A stretch of DNA of 64,000 nt from Herbihabitans rhizosphaerae. Its GTDB lineage: Bacteria > Actinomycetota > Actinomycetes > Mycobacteriales > Pseudonocardiaceae. Of the stretch, positions 26,611 to 39,800 are shown one piece after another (positions within the stretch are counted from its first letter, which is position 1; each line of letters opens with the position of its first letter). The DNA is taken from positions 124,001 to 188,000 of the forward strand of contig NZ_SGWQ01000007.1 in assembly GCF_004216555.1 (NCBI RefSeq), in the 5' to 3' direction. The translations under genes and the position numbers were made by a program. The notes beneath the pieces are model-generated. The model had not been told where the DNA came from and did no database searches. It saw nothing but the letters and a program-made list of their open reading frames with translations.

Positions 26611-27531
26611 TCAATCGCTGAGGTCCACACCCCGGCCGGCCGGCAGGTCGGCCAGGGAGAGCACGCGGTGCAGGTGGTGCGTGCCCGGCTCGAGATCCCG
26701 CACGGCGCGCACCGCGGCGGCCGTGATCACCGCGGTGCCGTGCGACTGGCCGCGGCCGTGCGCGTGCCGGGTCGTGCCGTCTTGCCCGCGCGCCAGGATC
26801 AGCCACCGGTCGCTCCCCGGCGGGTGCACCTTGCTGGCGATCCCGCCGAGTGCGGGCAGCCAGGTGAGCGCGGCGAGCCCGGCGGTGGCGAGCCGGCTGT
26901 CGGTGCCGAAGTAGGAGCGCACCGGCACGCCCAGATCGCGGGTCAGCGCGTGCTGGTCGGAGTAGTCCGCGCGATACACCGTGCGCCGCCCGAAGCCGGG
27001 CAGCTCGAACCGCTTTCCCTTGGTGTAGTTGCGAATCCGGCCGCCTTCCGGGTCGGTCAGCGGCTTGCCGAGCAGACCGTAGGCCCACCGGACGGCGGCA
27101 TCGCCGTGTGCCTCGCCCGCGCCGAGCAGGATCACGATGTCGACCGGGCCGGGTGCGCTGGCGTGCACCTCGGCCGCGAGCAGGTTGGTCAGCCCGGGTG
27201 CCAGGCCCACGCTCAGCAGCACCGGTGCGCGCGGCTCGAGCCGCTCCAACTCCTCGACATAGCTCGATGTCGCGGTGATGTCCACGAACGCGGCGCCCTG
27301 CTCGCCGGCGATCTCGGCGAGCGCCAGATCCTCCGCGCCGCAGGCGTTCACTACGACGTCCACAGTGGACAGTGCGTCCCGGTAGCCGGCCAGGTCGGTC
27401 ACGTCCACCACGCGATCGGCCCGTGCCGGATCGCGCCCGGCGGCCAGCACCGTGTCGCCGCTGTCGCGCAGTTCGGCGACGATCTCCGCACCGACCGCGC
27501 CGTAACCACCGAGAACAAGCACGTTCATCAC
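26611..27531 (-). CDS. Saccharopine dehydrogenase-like NAD(P)-binding protein
   Basis: The 306-residue product starts MNVLVLGGYGAVGAEIVAEL, a Rossmann motif, followed by VVDVTDLAGYRDALSTVDVV and CGAEDLALAEIAGEQGAAFV as in the saccharopine dehydrogenase NADP-binding domain family. The substrate is not evident; relatives act as reductases or trans-acting enoyl reductase-like proteins. ATG 27528 is an alternative to the first Met codon. Confidence 0.82.
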   Translation of the reverse strand: MMNVLVLGGYGAVGAEIVAELRDSGDTVLAAGRDPARADRVVDVTDLAGYRDALSTVDVVVNACGAEDLALAEIAGEQGAAFVDITATSSYVEELERLEPRAPVLLSVGLAPGLTNLLAAEVHASAPGPVDIVILLGAGEAHGDAAVRWAYGLLGKPLTDPEGGRIRNYTKGKRFELPGFGRRTVYRADYSDQHALTRDLGVPVRSYFGTDSRLATAGLAALTWLPALGGIASKVHPPGSDRWLILARGQDGTTRHAHGRGQSHGTAVITAAAVRAVRDLEPGTHHLHRVLSLADLPAGRGVDLSD

Positions 27532-27627
27532 GCCAACCCTAACCGTCTGCCCCTAGGCGTACTAGTCCGTTGGTAGTACGGTCGTCGCGCTGGGTGTTGG
27601 CTTGATGCTGCGAAGTCACAGCGCGGG

Positions 27628-29448
27628 GTGTTCGTGGACGCAGGGGAATTGATCGCGGGTCGGTATCGACTGGTCGAACCGATTGGCGAGGGTGGCATGG
27701 GCGTCGTCTGGCGCGCCACCGACGAGCAGAGCAACCGAGTCGTCGCGCTCAAACAGGCGCGCGCCGCCGACACCGAGACGCACACCGAGCGCGGCCAGCG
27801 CCGGCTCGGTGAAGAGGCCAGGATCGCCGCGTCGCTGCACCACGACAACATCGTCAGCTTCCACGAGGTCGTGGAGCACCGCGGCCAGTTCTGGTTGGTG
27901 ATGGAGCACTTCGCCTCCGAGAGCCTGGCCAAGGGGCTGGCCGGCAAGCGCAGGCTCTCCCCGAAGCGGGCCGCCGCGATCGGCGCGCAGGTGGCCGACG
28001 CGCTGAGCGCCGTGCACGCCAAGGGTGTGGTGCACCGCGACGTCAGCCCCGGCAACGTGCTCGTCGGCTCCGGCGGCACGGCCAAGCTCACCGACTTCGG
28101 CATCTCCCGCTCGGTGGCCGGCGACGTCACGGTGACCGCGACCGGCGACGTGGTCGGCAACCCCGGGTACATGGCGCCCGAGGTGGCGCGCGGCGACCGG
28201 GCGAGCGCCGCGTCCGACGTGTTCTCGCTGGGGGCGACGCTGTACGCCGCCGTCGAGGGTGGTTCGCCGTACGGCACCGGCGGCCAGGTGCTGCTGCTGC
28301 GCAGGGCCGGCGACGCGGCGATCACGCCGACCAGCCGCGCCGGCGAACTCGGTGGCGTGCTGGCCGCGCTGATGCACCCCGACCCGGGCCGGCGTCCGGA
28401 CGCGGCCGGCGCGGCGGCGATGCTGCGCGAGGTGGCCGACGGTCGCGCACCGGCGGTCGGACGGGTACGCGGTGGGCGCCGCCCCGGCCACATCGCGGTG
28501 GTCGCGGTGGCTGTCGTGCTGGTGCTGGTGGCCACGACGGCGCTCGTCGTGGCGCTCGGCGGAGGCAGCACACCGAACGCGGAAAGTGCTGCGCCGCAAG
28601 TGAATCAGCAGATGACCGGCGCCGCGATCCGGGATCCGCGCGCGGCCGACGCGTGCGCGTTGGTCGAGTCGCTGCGGTTGGACCGGTTCGGCCGCACCGA
28701 GTTGGACGACGACTACGGCGGCTTCGATCGCTGCGACATCCTGATCCGGCTCGCCGACGGCAACGAGAAGGAGGACGTGGACGTCAAGGTCGAGTTCGAG
28801 TTGCCCAGCCAGGAGCGGGCGCGCGCCGAGCGGCTCGGCGACCTGACGCTGCTTCGGTCGCTGCCGGAACCGAAGGAATGCGTCATCGACATCGTGCTCA
28901 CCGACAGCAATCGGGTGAACGTCACCGTGCGCGAGGTGGGCGGCGACAACCCGGTCGACCTGTGCGCCGTGGCCGAGCAGACCGTGGCGCACATCGTCGG
29001 CGTGCTGCGCGGCGGCCCGATCCCGACCCGGGCGTTGCCATCCGGCTCGCTTGGCCAGCGCAAGGCGTGTGACCTGGTGGACGCGCCGGTGCTGTCGCGG
29101 GTCGCCGGCGTGGACACCCGCAGGCCGTTGTCGGAGTTCGGCGACTGGCGGTGCCGGTGGCTGAAGCAGGCGTCGGGTATATCCGTGAAGGTGATCTTCG
29201 ACCGTGACCCGTCGATCGCCGATGACGGGCGCGCGATCGACGTCGGCGGGCGAGAGGGACGCATCGAGGTCAACGAGGACGGCGACTGCGTGGTGAACCT
29301 TCCGTACCGGCATTATCGTGGTTCGGGCGGCTCGCCGGCGGTGGAGCTGATCATGATCGAGGTCGAAGGCGGCGGTGATCCCCAACGGCTGTGCGGCCCG
29401 GCCGTCGAACTGGCCCGCAACGCCGTCACCAAGTTGCCGCCACTGTGA
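27628..29448 (+). CDS. Transmembrane Ser/Thr protein kinase (PknB/AfsK-like)
   Basis: The 606-residue product has an N-terminal kinase domain: Gly-rich loop GEGGMGVVWRA, Lys in VVALKQ, catalytic loop HRDVSPGNVL (Val-Ser-Pro in place of the usual Leu-Lys-Pro), DFGIS and GYMAPEVARG. A single transmembrane helix follows at about residues 290-312 (IAVVAVAVVLVLVATTALVV). The extracytoplasmic part of about 290 residues has several cysteines and no recognised PASTA repeats, so it may sense an unknown ligand. The start is GTG 27628. It lies next to an FHA gene and close to a SARP gene. Confidence 0.93.
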   Translation: MFVDAGELIAGRYRLVEPIGEGGMGVVWRATDEQSNRVVALKQARAADTETHTERGQRRLGEEARIAASLHHDNIVSFHEVVEHRGQFWLVMEHFASESLAKGLAGKRRLSPKRAAAIGAQVADALSAVHAKGVVHRDVSPGNVLVGSGGTAKLTDFGISRSVAGDVTVTATGDVVGNPGYMAPEVARGDRASAASDVFSLGATLYAAVEGGSPYGTGGQVLLLRRAGDAAITPTSRAGELGGVLAALMHPDPGRRPDAAGAAAMLREVADGRAPAVGRVRGGRRPGHIAVVAVAVVLVLVATTALVVALGGGSTPNAESAAPQVNQQMTGAAIRDPRAADACALVESLRLDRFGRTELDDDYGGFDRCDILIRLADGNEKEDVDVKVEFELPSQERARAERLGDLTLLRSLPEPKECVIDIVLTDSNRVNVTVREVGGDNPVDLCAVAEQTVAHIVGVLRGGPIPTRALPSGSLGQRKACDLVDAPVLSRVAGVDTRRPLSEFGDWRCRWLKQASGISVKVIFDRDPSIADDGRAIDVGGREGRIEVNEDGDCVVNLPYRHYRGSGGSPAVELIMIEVEGGGDPQRLCGPAVELARNAVTKLPPL

Positions 29449-29462
29449 CACGAGGAGCCATC

Positions 29463-30245
29463 GTGACCGAGCTGCCGCCGTGGCACGACAGCCTCGCGTT
29501 CGGTGCGCCCCAGGAAGGTGGCGAGGAGGGCACGATCTTCGTGCTGAGCCTGCTCGGCGGCTACACCGTGCGCGCTCGCGAGGGACGCACGGTGCTGTTC
29601 GGGCGCAAGCGCGACGACGTGCACGTGCCGGTCGGCGTCGACGACGAGCGGGTCAGCCGGCAGCACGGCGAGCTCACCTACCGGCGTGGCCTGTGGTGGT
29701 TGTCCAACAACGGAAAGCGCCCGATCCGGGTGCGCGACTCGCGCCGGCTCACCCCGGACGAGGACCCGGTGCCGCTGGAGCCGGGGTACACGCCGGTCTA
29801 CGTGCAGGGCTCGCGCCGGGAACACCTGCTGGAGGTGTACGTCTGCGGTGAGCGGGACCGTCAGCCGGCCGCCCGCCCGGACGTGACCACGGTGTCCGGG
29901 CGCACCTGGACGCTCAGCGACACCGAGCGCCTTGTCCTGGTCCTGCTCGGCCGGCGGTACCTGATGCACGAGAAGTACCCGCAGCCGCTGACCTGGCAGG
30001 GCACCGCCGACCTGCTCGCCGAGATCCACCCGCAGGACAAGTGGGACGCTCGCAAGGTCGAGCGCCTGGTCACCAAGGTCCGCGAGCGCCTGTCCGCCGC
30101 CGGGGTCGAGGGCCTCACCCGGGAGGAACACGGCGAACCGGTGGGCAACGCGCTCAACGATCGCCTGATCAGCGTGCTGGTCGACTCCACCTCGATCGTG
30201 CCGCGCGATCTCGCCCTGCTCGCCGCCCGACTCGACCCGACCTGA
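29463..30245 (+). CDS. FHA-domain protein with C-terminal winged-helix-like region
   Basis: The 260-residue product has an N-terminal FHA domain (VLFGRKRDDVHVPVGVDDER, VSRQHGELTYRRGLWWLSNN), which binds phosphothreonine. The C-terminal half (TLSDTERLVLVLLGRRYLMH, then ADLLAEIHPQDKWDARKVER) resembles a winged-helix DNA-binding module. GTG 29463 follows AGGAG and lies 14 bp after the kinase gene. It is probably a phospho-dependent effector of that kinase. Confidence 0.88.
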   Translation: MTELPPWHDSLAFGAPQEGGEEGTIFVLSLLGGYTVRAREGRTVLFGRKRDDVHVPVGVDDERVSRQHGELTYRRGLWWLSNNGKRPIRVRDSRRLTPDEDPVPLEPGYTPVYVQGSRREHLLEVYVCGERDRQPAARPDVTTVSGRTWTLSDTERLVLVLLGRRYLMHEKYPQPLTWQGTADLLAEIHPQDKWDARKVERLVTKVRERLSAAGVEGLTREEHGEPVGNALNDRLISVLVDSTSIVPRDLALLAARLDPT

Positions 30246-30253
30246 CCGCCGCG

Positions 30254-30398
30254 GCGGACTTTAGCGGGCTAAAGTCCCCCGGTTTTTCATGATTCCGTGC
30301 GATGGAAAAACCAATGATGCAGGTCAGCGCCCTGTGGATCGCGTACTTGACATGCGACTCGCAGTGTGCATGCGTACTTAACCCCGCAAAAGTCCGCG
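30254..30398. repeat. 145-bp intergenic element, copy A
   Basis: The left end is a near-perfect hairpin, GGACTTTAGC-GG-GCTAAAGTCC (30256-30277). The right end is GCAAAAGTCCGCG (30386-30398), an imperfect inverted copy of the left terminus. A second copy at 39656-39800 has exactly the same length and aligns without gaps; the last 80 bp are about three-quarters identical and the centre has diverged. It lies between the FHA gene and the beta-helix gene. Confidence 0.8.
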
Positions 30399-30486
30399 AA
30401 CCTCACCGCTGATCCGGGACCGGTCCCGTAGCGGTCTGGTTACTGTGCCCGCGTCCTCGGCAGACGACGACGGGAACACAGGGGCT

Positions 30487-31284
30487 ATGCGTGTCACACG
30501 GCTGAAGGTCCTCAGCGCGCTGCTCGTGCTCACCGCGGGGGTCGCGGTGCCGACACTGGCCATCGCCTCCCCTGACGAGCGGCCCAAGCGCGAGCGGTTG
30601 CACATCACCGAAGGCGGTACTCCGGACAATCCGAAGGTGTACGACGGAACCGGCAAGGATGTCGACGGAATCACGATCGACGCGGACAACGTGATCGTGG
30701 AGAACTTCACGCTCGCCGAGCCGAAAGCACCCGGAATTCGCGCCGAGGGAAACAACATCACGCTGCGCAAGAACACGATCGACAAACCGGTCGACGGAGA
30801 CGGCGACGGAATCCGCTTCTTCGGCAAGGGCATCAGGATTCAGCAGAACATCGTGCGCGAGACCAGCAATGACCACGGGCACGCCGACTGCATGCAGATC
30901 TACGCCACCAACACCCCGGCCAGCGAGGACGTCCTGATCGAGGGCAATCGCTGCGAGCGCATCGACAACATGTGCCTGATGGCGGAAGGGCCGAACGAGG
31001 GCGAGGGCAACGGCGAAGGCCATTCTCACCATTTCACGATCAGGAACAACTTCTGCGAGACGCGCAAAGCCGCGCAGACGCTGATGTTCGAGGACATTCA
31101 ACACGCGACGATCACCGGAAACGAGTTCGCGGCGGCGCCGACGAAGGCGATCGGGCTCGCGATCAAATCCACCAACGCCACCGTCGCGGACAACAAGGTC
31201 AGCCCGGATATCGAGTACGAGGTCGGCATCGACGACTCGTCGCGTGAGGGCTACCAGGGACCGGAACCGGGCGGTGGGCCGTGA
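30487..31284 (+). CDS. Secreted right-handed beta-helix protein
   Basis: The 265-residue product has a signal peptide (VLSALLVLTAGVAVPTLAIA, cleavage near residue 28) and a mature domain built of short repeats typical of parallel beta-helices: GITIDADNVIVENFTLAEPK, GIRAEGNNITLRKNTI, VLIEGNRCERIDN and HFTIRNNFCET. Such folds occur in pectate lyases and other polysaccharide-active enzymes; no catalytic set was recognised. ATG 30487 fits the leader. It overlaps no neighbour but is 47 bp before the SARP start. Confidence 0.8.
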   Translation: MRVTRLKVLSALLVLTAGVAVPTLAIASPDERPKRERLHITEGGTPDNPKVYDGTGKDVDGITIDADNVIVENFTLAEPKAPGIRAEGNNITLRKNTIDKPVDGDGDGIRFFGKGIRIQQNIVRETSNDHGHADCMQIYATNTPASEDVLIEGNRCERIDNMCLMAEGPNEGEGNGEGHSHHFTIRNNFCETRKAAQTLMFEDIQHATITGNEFAAAPTKAIGLAIKSTNATVADNKVSPDIEYEVGIDDSSREGYQGPEPGGGP

Positions 31285-31331
31285 ACGAACGTACGCACCC
31301 GTATGGCGAAGACTCGAGTGAGGAGCGAACG

Positions 31332-34496
<3,165 letters not shown>

Positions 34497-34529
34497 TCCT
34501 GCGCTCCGGTCCGGTCGTGCGCACTCGTC

Positions 34530-34813
34530 GGCGTTTCGCGGGGAAACCTTGCGCCGCAACGTGTCCGTGGTCGACCGGCTCGCGGAGCTGGCGGCCGGCA
34601 AGGGGATCTCGGTGAGCAGGCTGTCCATCGCCTGGACACTGGCGCGGCCCGGTGTACACGTGGCGATCGTGGGCGCGCGCAGCGAGCGCAAACATCTCAG
34701 ACAGCATCGGCGCGGCCGAGGTGGACCTGACCGCCGACGAGTTGGTCGAGATCGAGCGGATCGTGGCGGACGGCGTCTCCGTGGAGGGTGCCACTCCCGA
34801 GGGGGTCGACTAG
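34530..34813 (+). pseudogene. Aldo/keto reductase, 5'-truncated and frameshifted remnant
   Basis: Directly after the SARP stop, one frame encodes FRGETLRRNVSVVDRLAELA and RLSIAWTLARPGVHVAIVGA, the C-terminal part of an aldo/keto reductase. After GARSER the frame shifts; the continuation (NISDSIGAAEVDLTADELVE, ending EGATPEGVD before TAG 34811-34813) is in the next frame. One extra A in AAA at 34690-34692 explains it. The catalytic barrel is missing. Confidence 0.82.
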
Positions 34814-34817
34814 GGCA

Positions 34818-35198
34818 TCAGAGTGCGGCGATACGGGCCTTGAGCAGACAGAACTCGTTGCCTTCCGGGTCGATCAGAACATGCCACGGCTCTTCCCCGG
34901 TCTGGCCGATGTCGGCCGGGCGAGCGCCGAGTTCGAGAAGGCGTTCGAGCTCGGCGTCCTGATCGCGGTCGGTGGCGTTGACGTCGATGTGCAGCCGGGA
35001 TTTCCCCTTCTCCGGCTCGTCCTGGCGACTGAGGATGATCGTCGGCTGCGGACCGCCGAACCCTTCGCGCGGCCCGATCTCCAGCGTGCCGTCGTCCTCG
35101 CGGTCGAGCACGACGAAGTCCAGGACCTCGCACCAGAACCGCGCAAGCACCTCAGGCTCGCGGCAACCGAGCACGAGCTCACTGATACGGCATGCCAT
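34818..35198 (-). CDS. VOC-superfamily (glyoxalase/bleomycin-resistance-like) protein
   Basis: The 126-residue product has the paired beta-alpha-beta-beta-beta pattern: ISELVLGCREPEVLARFWCE, SRLHIDVNATDRDQDAELER, and WHVLIDPEGNEFCLLKA. The DPEGNEFCLL ending is typical of the VOC fold and supplies a metal ligand. No substrate can be assigned. It converges on the aldo/keto reductase remnant. Confidence 0.85.
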   Translation of the reverse strand: MACRISELVLGCREPEVLARFWCEVLDFVVLDREDDGTLEIGPREGFGGPQPTIILSRQDEPEKGKSRLHIDVNATDRDQDAELERLLELGARPADIGQTGEEPWHVLIDPEGNEFCLLKARIAAL

Positions 35199-35521
35199 TG
35201 ACGAAACCTACTCTCAGCAGCGAAAACAACCCCGCGACCGTACCGGACGAGCCGAGCACGGGCGAGTTGGTTTCGCGGCTGCTCCGTCCGGGCGGCCGAC
35301 CCTACGAATGGACTAGGCCAATCCGCTGACGGCTCGTTACCGACCCTTGACCCGATGTCGCTTCCGAGTATGGTCTAGACCACGTAGGTGGCACCAGTCG
35401 GGGAAGACGGTGGCGCTGTCCCGCACGGCGGGACGACGTTTTTCTCTGCTGCGCCATTTGGTGCTCTCCGGCTATTCCCTGCCTCCTTTCTGCGGTGTGT
35501 ACGAACCGAGAGGGAGAACAA
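35199..35521. other. Intergenic control region upstream of the LPMO gene
   Basis: This 323-bp stretch has no gene. It is less GC-rich than the surroundings and contains a promoter-like pair overlapping a palindromic dre site (listed separately), and a GAGAGGGAG ribosome-binding site just before 35522. The leader between the promoter and the start is about 140 bp long. Confidence 0.5.
35347..35384 (+). promoter_or_regulatory. Sigma-70-type promoter overlapping a DasR-type dre site
   Basis: TTGACC (35347-35352) and TATGGT (35369-35374) are separated by 16 bp. The -10 box overlaps TATGGTCTAGACCACG (35369-35384), which contains the 12-bp perfect palindrome TGGTCTAGACCA (35371-35382). This matches the known dre consensus for the GntR-family GlcNAc-responsive repressor DasR of streptomycetes. 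Repression by a DasR orthologue, relieved by amino-sugar phosphates, is inferred; it fits the chitin-active gene downstream. Confidence 0.85.
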
Positions 35522-36040
35522 ATGAAAAACGCGAGGCGCAGGATTTCCACCATTTTCGCCACGTTGGGTATGGCACTCGTCATCGTGGCTGTCACACCTG
35601 GTGTGGCCAGTGCCCACGGCTATGTCTCCGCACCACCGAGCCGGCAGGCGCAATGTGCCAAGGGCACCGTCGAATGCGGGCCGATCAAGTGGGAACCACA
35701 GAGTGTCGAAGGCCCGAAGGGCCTGCGTGACTGTCACGGCGGCAACGCCCAGTTCGCCGAACTGAGCGACGACAGCAAGCCGTGGCAGGCCGCCTCGGTC
35801 GGCAAGGCGGTCGACTTCACCTGGACGTTCACCGCCGCGCACCGGACGTCGAACTTCGAGTACTGGATCGGTGGCACGAAGGTCGGCGACTTCAACGGAA
35901 ACGCGCAACAGCCGCCGAACGGGCTGACGCACAACGTCGATGTCGGCGGGTTCTCCGGCCGGCAGCGGCTACTCGCGATCTGGAACGTCTACGACACGGC
36001 GAACGCCTTCTACGCCTGCGTGGACATCCAGATCAACTGA
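35522..36040 (+). CDS. AA10 lytic polysaccharide monooxygenase (chitin-active LPMO)
   Basis: The 172-residue secreted copper enzyme oxidatively cleaves crystalline chitin or related polysaccharide. The signal peptide ends VASA before His32 (HGYVSAPPSRQ), so the mature protein begins with the His of the copper-binding histidine brace. The second brace His is His107 (FTAAHRTSNF), and Phe163 in NAFYACVDIQ occupies the axial position. There is no separate carbohydrate-binding module. A dre-type promoter lies upstream. Confidence 0.95.
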   Translation: MKNARRRISTIFATLGMALVIVAVTPGVASAHGYVSAPPSRQAQCAKGTVECGPIKWEPQSVEGPKGLRDCHGGNAQFAELSDDSKPWQAASVGKAVDFTWTFTAAHRTSNFEYWIGGTKVGDFNGNAQQPPNGLTHNVDVGGFSGRQRLLAIWNVYDTANAFYACVDIQIN

Positions 36041-36064
36041 CACGAAACACTCCCCGGGGGCGCT

Positions 36065-36643
36065 GTGAAGGATTGGATACCGTTTTTCCAGACGTTGATC
36101 TGGCCGGTCTTCGTCGGGCTGCTGGTGTTGACGTTCCGCCGCCGTGTCCGCCGGTTCTTCGACGCCGTCAACAGCCGGGTGGAGCGGGGTGACTCGTTCG
36201 AGGCGGGCACGTCGGGAATCAGACTCGGCGCGTCGTCACCGCACGAGTCGTCCGGCAAGGAGCCGGAACCGGGTGCTCAGCCCGTGCTCGACGCACCGCC
36301 GAGCACGATCGCGGCGCAGACGCGGCACGAGCCCGTGGAACTCGCGGCCTCGATCCATCTCGCGCACACGGCCCGCCGGGAGAAGTCGCTGGACCGGGGC
36401 GCCTACCGCTACTACAGCATTCGGGTCTTCCTGGAATCCGACAACGAGAACGACCTCGATCGCGTCAACAAGGTCGTCTACCACCTGCATCCGACGTTCT
36501 ACGAGCCGGACCGCACCGTCGTCGACCGGGAGACCAACTTCGAGCTGCGGACCGCCGGGTGGGGCATGTTCAACCTGACCGCGGAGGTCCACCTTGCCGA
36601 CCGGGTCGAGCCGCTGCGGCTGGAGCGGTACATCAACTTCTGA
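36065..36643 (+). CDS. Membrane-anchored prokaryotic YEATS (pYEATS) protein
   Basis: The 192-residue product has one N-terminal transmembrane helix (PFFQTLIWPVFVGLLVLTF, residues about 6-24), a polar linker, and a C-terminal domain matching the YEATS fold: VVYHLHPTFYEPDRTVVDRE and FELRTAGWGMFNLTAEVHLA. The GWG-F signature is characteristic. Eukaryotic YEATS domains read acyl-lysine; prokaryotic ones occur in diverse signalling or conflict proteins with unknown ligands. GTG 36065 is the start, 24 bp after the LPMO gene. Confidence 0.82.
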   Translation: MKDWIPFFQTLIWPVFVGLLVLTFRRRVRRFFDAVNSRVERGDSFEAGTSGIRLGASSPHESSGKEPEPGAQPVLDAPPSTIAAQTRHEPVELAASIHLAHTARREKSLDRGAYRYYSIRVFLESDNENDLDRVNKVVYHLHPTFYEPDRTVVDRETNFELRTAGWGMFNLTAEVHLADRVEPLRLERYINF

Positions 36644-37028
36644 GCACGCCGTCCTCGACCAGCCCGCGCTGGATCGCCTCGCTGACCACCAGCAGTGACG
36701 ACAGCGGCCGGATCATCACGGTGAAGGTGGCGATCCGCCCGCTGTCGTCGGCCTGGATCAGGTCGATCCCGTCCACCTGTTTGCCGTCCACCACGGTCCG
36801 GAAGCGCAGTACGTGACCGTCCACTTCGGACCCGGCGTACTCGCCGACGTACCGGAAGTCCACGAAAGTCCGTTGCAGCACACGGAAAAGCGCGCGCACC
36901 ACCTCGATGCCCTCGAACGGCTTGTACTTCACCGGGCTGTAGAATCCGATGTCCTCGGCGAACAGATCGGTACCCGCGACCAGGTCGCCGGCCTCCACCG
37001 CCGCGCGAAACCTCTCCGCTGTGTTCAC
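36633..37028 (-). CDS. SnoaL/NTF2-like protein
   Basis: The 131-residue product has the NTF2-like pattern: AERFRAAVEAGDLVAGTDLF, SPVKYKPFEGIEVVRALFRV and FRTVVDGKQVDGIDLIQADD. It is likely an isomerase-like or small-ligand-binding protein. GTG 37028 follows GAGGAGCG. It lies 10 bp after the reductase gene, with which it is probably co-transcribed, and its tail overlaps the convergent pYEATS gene by 11 bp. Confidence 0.85.
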   Translation of the reverse strand: MNTAERFRAAVEAGDLVAGTDLFAEDIGFYSPVKYKPFEGIEVVRALFRVLQRTFVDFRYVGEYAGSEVDGHVLRFRTVVDGKQVDGIDLIQADDSGRIATFTVMIRPLSSLLVVSEAIQRGLVEDGVLRS

Positions 37029-37038
37029 GATGCGCTCC

Positions 37039-39605
<2,567 letters not shown>

Positions 39606-39620
39606 GCTGTGACACGGTAA

Positions 39621-39651
39621 TGCGCAACTAGATGCAGTGCAACTAGTTGCA
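39621..39651. promoter_or_regulatory. Putative PadR operator
   Basis: A 14-bp perfect palindrome, TGCAACTAGTTGCA, spans 39638-39651. It is preceded by a related imperfect copy, TGCGCAACTAGATGCA, at 39621-39636. Both lie within 50 bp upstream of the PadR start at 39605. PadR repressors bind such dyads (ATGNNN-NNNCAT type); binding here is inferred. Confidence 0.75.
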
Positions 39652-39655
39652 TATG

Positions 39656-39800
39656 GGGGACTTTAGCCCGCTAAAGTACGCGCCTCCAGGTGGTGTCGGG
39701 CGACCACGCACGGCAACTCCGCAGGTCAGGAGCCTGTGGACAACGGATTTGACGTAGACCGCGCGGTATGCGTGCGCACTTAACCCAGCAAAAGTCCGCG
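39656..39800. repeat. 145-bp intergenic element, copy B
   Basis: This is the second copy of the element at 30254-30398, in the same orientation and of equal length. The left hairpin is GGACTTTAGC-CC-GCTAAAGT (39658-39677), and the right end is GCAAAAGTCCGCG (39788-39800). The right end overlaps the last seven codons of galT, including the stop. Confidence 0.8.

Noticed and set aside
30256-30277. The GGACTTTAGC hairpin as a plain terminator of the FHA gene
   Set aside because: It could terminate transcription, but the same hairpin starts the second 145-bp element upstream of padR where no gene ends on the plus strand, so it is better seen as part of the repeat.
30378-30833. A 151-codon minus-strand frame ending RGLLRG in the 145-bp element
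   Set aside because: It is antisense to the signal peptide and start of the beta-helix protein; the similar ending to GalT arises from the repeat itself.
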